Origin: Candidatus Arsenophonus triatominarum
Lineage (GTDB): Bacteria > Pseudomonadota > Gammaproteobacteria > Enterobacterales > Enterobacteriaceae
DNA: 64,000 bases
Assembly: GCF_001640365.1 (NCBI RefSeq)
Contig: NZ_LWMI01000014.1
Location: 124,001-188,000 of the forward strand
Direction: 5' to 3'
This document shows positions 63,190 through 64,000 of this stretch, piece after piece (within the stretch, counting starts at the first letter, position 1; the number at the start of each line of letters is the position of its first letter). The notes under the pieces are model-generated. The model worked only from the letters and a program-made list of their open reading frames with translations, made no database searches and was not told where the DNA came from. The position numbers and the translations under genes were made by a program.

Positions 63190-64000
63190 ATGATAAAAAA
63201 ATTAATAAATGATGATCGAAATTTTTTGCTGAAAATATTGCTACTTATTATATTATTCAGCCTAATTCATTACGCTATGGGTTACCCACCAAGACTAAAC
63301 TATACAGCGGGTATCGTCGCATTGCTAATCGTTATCAATCAGTTACGAATAATATATAGTGGATTCATTATTATATTCGCCATTATTGCAGCGCTATATT
63401 TTCCGATTATGCTACTCTATGGTACTCCCTCACTAACCATAGCAACATCAGTTACTTATACCAATTTAAGTGAAGCAATAGAATTTATTAGTAATATTCC
63501 ATACTATCTTTATGCTGGATCATTATTTATTTTACTGTTCGGCTTTTTCTGTACAACATTTAAGCTTAAAACCGGTAACAAAACAAAGATTGGTGCTTTT
63601 ATTACCTTTTTGACGTTTCTTCTATATGGCCCAATAAAAGATTATAAAGAAACGGGTGAATTCGATATTTTAAATAGCGGTTATCCAGAAATCAAATTTG
63701 TCAAAGACTTCAATAGTGCCAAAGAAGAAACCAATAAACTTTTTAGTTTACTTGCTCAAACAGATGACTTCCAGCCAAACAATACTGCCACGCCATTTGA
63801 TACCTATGTTATGGTGATTGGTGAAAGCGCTAGACGCGATTTTATGCATGTTTATGGCTTTCCAATTAATAATACCCCATTTATGGATAGCGCTAATGGT
63901 ATTCTATTCAACCATTATATTTCAGCCGCTTCATCAACTATTCCATCATTAACCAGTTCCCTGACTCAAGCGCCCAAATTAGCCAATAGCATTATTGCGC
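63190..64000 (+). CDS. Phosphoethanolamine transferase-like membrane protein (3' end outside window)
   Basis: 270 codons open to the window edge. Five hydrophobic segments in the first ~170 residues (e.g. KILLLIILFSLIHYAMGY, GFIIIFAIIAALYFPIMLLY), then the start of a periplasmic sulfatase-fold domain: YVMVIGESARRDFMHVYGFP, NNTPFMDS, and ISAASSTIPSLTSSLT, where a Thr is the expected nucleophile. This is the layout of EptA/CptA/OpgE-type enzymes that add phosphoethanolamine to lipid A, core or glucans; which one cannot be told from this half. ATG preceded by a poor ribosome site. Confidence 0.8.
   Translation, partial: MIKKLINDDRNFLLKILLLIILFSLIHYAMGYPPRLNYTAGIVALLIVINQLRIIYSGFIIIFAIIAALYFPIMLLYGTPSLTIATSVTYTNLSEAIEFISNIPYYLYAGSLFILLFGFFCTTFKLKTGNKTKIGAFITFLTFLLYGPIKDYKETGEFDILNSGYPEIKFVKDFNSAKEETNKLFSLLAQTDDFQPNNTATPFDTYVMVIGESARRDFMHVYGFPINNTPFMDSANGILFNHYISAASSTIPSLTSSLTQAPKLANSIIA

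Noticed and set aside
63500-64000. Assigning a specific eptA, cptA or opgE name
   Set aside because: Only the membrane part and the start of the catalytic domain are inside the window; the discriminating region is missing.

Overview
The window is an AT-rich stretch of a gammaproteobacterial chromosome. Its gene content and local order match Enterobacterales: manXYZ-yobD-mntP, pabB-nudL-sdaA, der-bamB-yfgM-hisS-ispG-rodZ-pilW-rlmN-ndk, iscRSUA, glyA-hmp, glrK-qseG-glrR-nadE-glnB, purL-mltF-tadA. Heavy IS load, many broken genes and shortened operons point to a host-restricted bacterium in mid genome reduction. An insect symbiont of the Arsenophonus type in the Morganellaceae is the best guess; that assignment is inference.

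Layout. 1-3.7 kb: mannose PTS (manX cut by the window edge, manY, manZ), yobD, and a Mn2+ (yybP-ykoY) riboswitch in front of a dead mntP. 4.0-7.7 kb: piled-up IS481, IS21, IS3 and IS91 remnants. 7.9-12.65 kb: sdaA stub, nudL with a premature stop, intact pabB, yoaH, a yebF-like gene, a holE remnant, ftnA and a truncated yebY. 12.65-18.15 kb: a second IS block (IS630, IS5-like, IS3, IS256, IS481, IS982) joining this segment to one that lies elsewhere on the E. coli map. 18.2-36.6 kb: mostly intact housekeeping genes (der, bamB, yfgM, hisS, ispG, rodZ, rlmN, ndk, pepB, iscS, iscR, trmJ, suhB), but the isc operon is cut. Only the first codons of hscB remain, hscA, fdx and iscX are gone, and iscU carries two frameshifts. 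37-47.5 kb: hcaT and hmp are destroyed by nested elements, and glyA has its stop codon supplied by an IS481 end. 47.6-64 kb: glnB, nadE, the GlrR/QseG/GlrK system with an upstream GlmY-type small RNA gene (sigma-54 promoter, two GlrR sites), another IS pile, purL with a PurR box, mltF, tadA and the start of a phosphoethanolamine transferase-like gene.

Mobile DNA. Nine IS families are present. The only transposase genes that look intact are one IS481, one IS982 and two IS630. Two non-autonomous families were reconstructed from their ends and target duplications. MITE-A has nine copies of about 191 bp, perfect 14-bp inverted ends and 5-bp duplications; its ends match an IS701/IS4-like element in the window. 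MITE-B has two copies of exactly 189 bp with 3-bp duplications; its ends match the IS5-like element. Empty-site comparison fixes several insertion points to the base.

I found no CRISPR array, prophage, rRNA, tRNA or clearly new multi-gene system. The most informative parts are the two MITE families and their likely parents, the amputated isc operon, and the conserved glmY control region, none of which appear as open reading frames.
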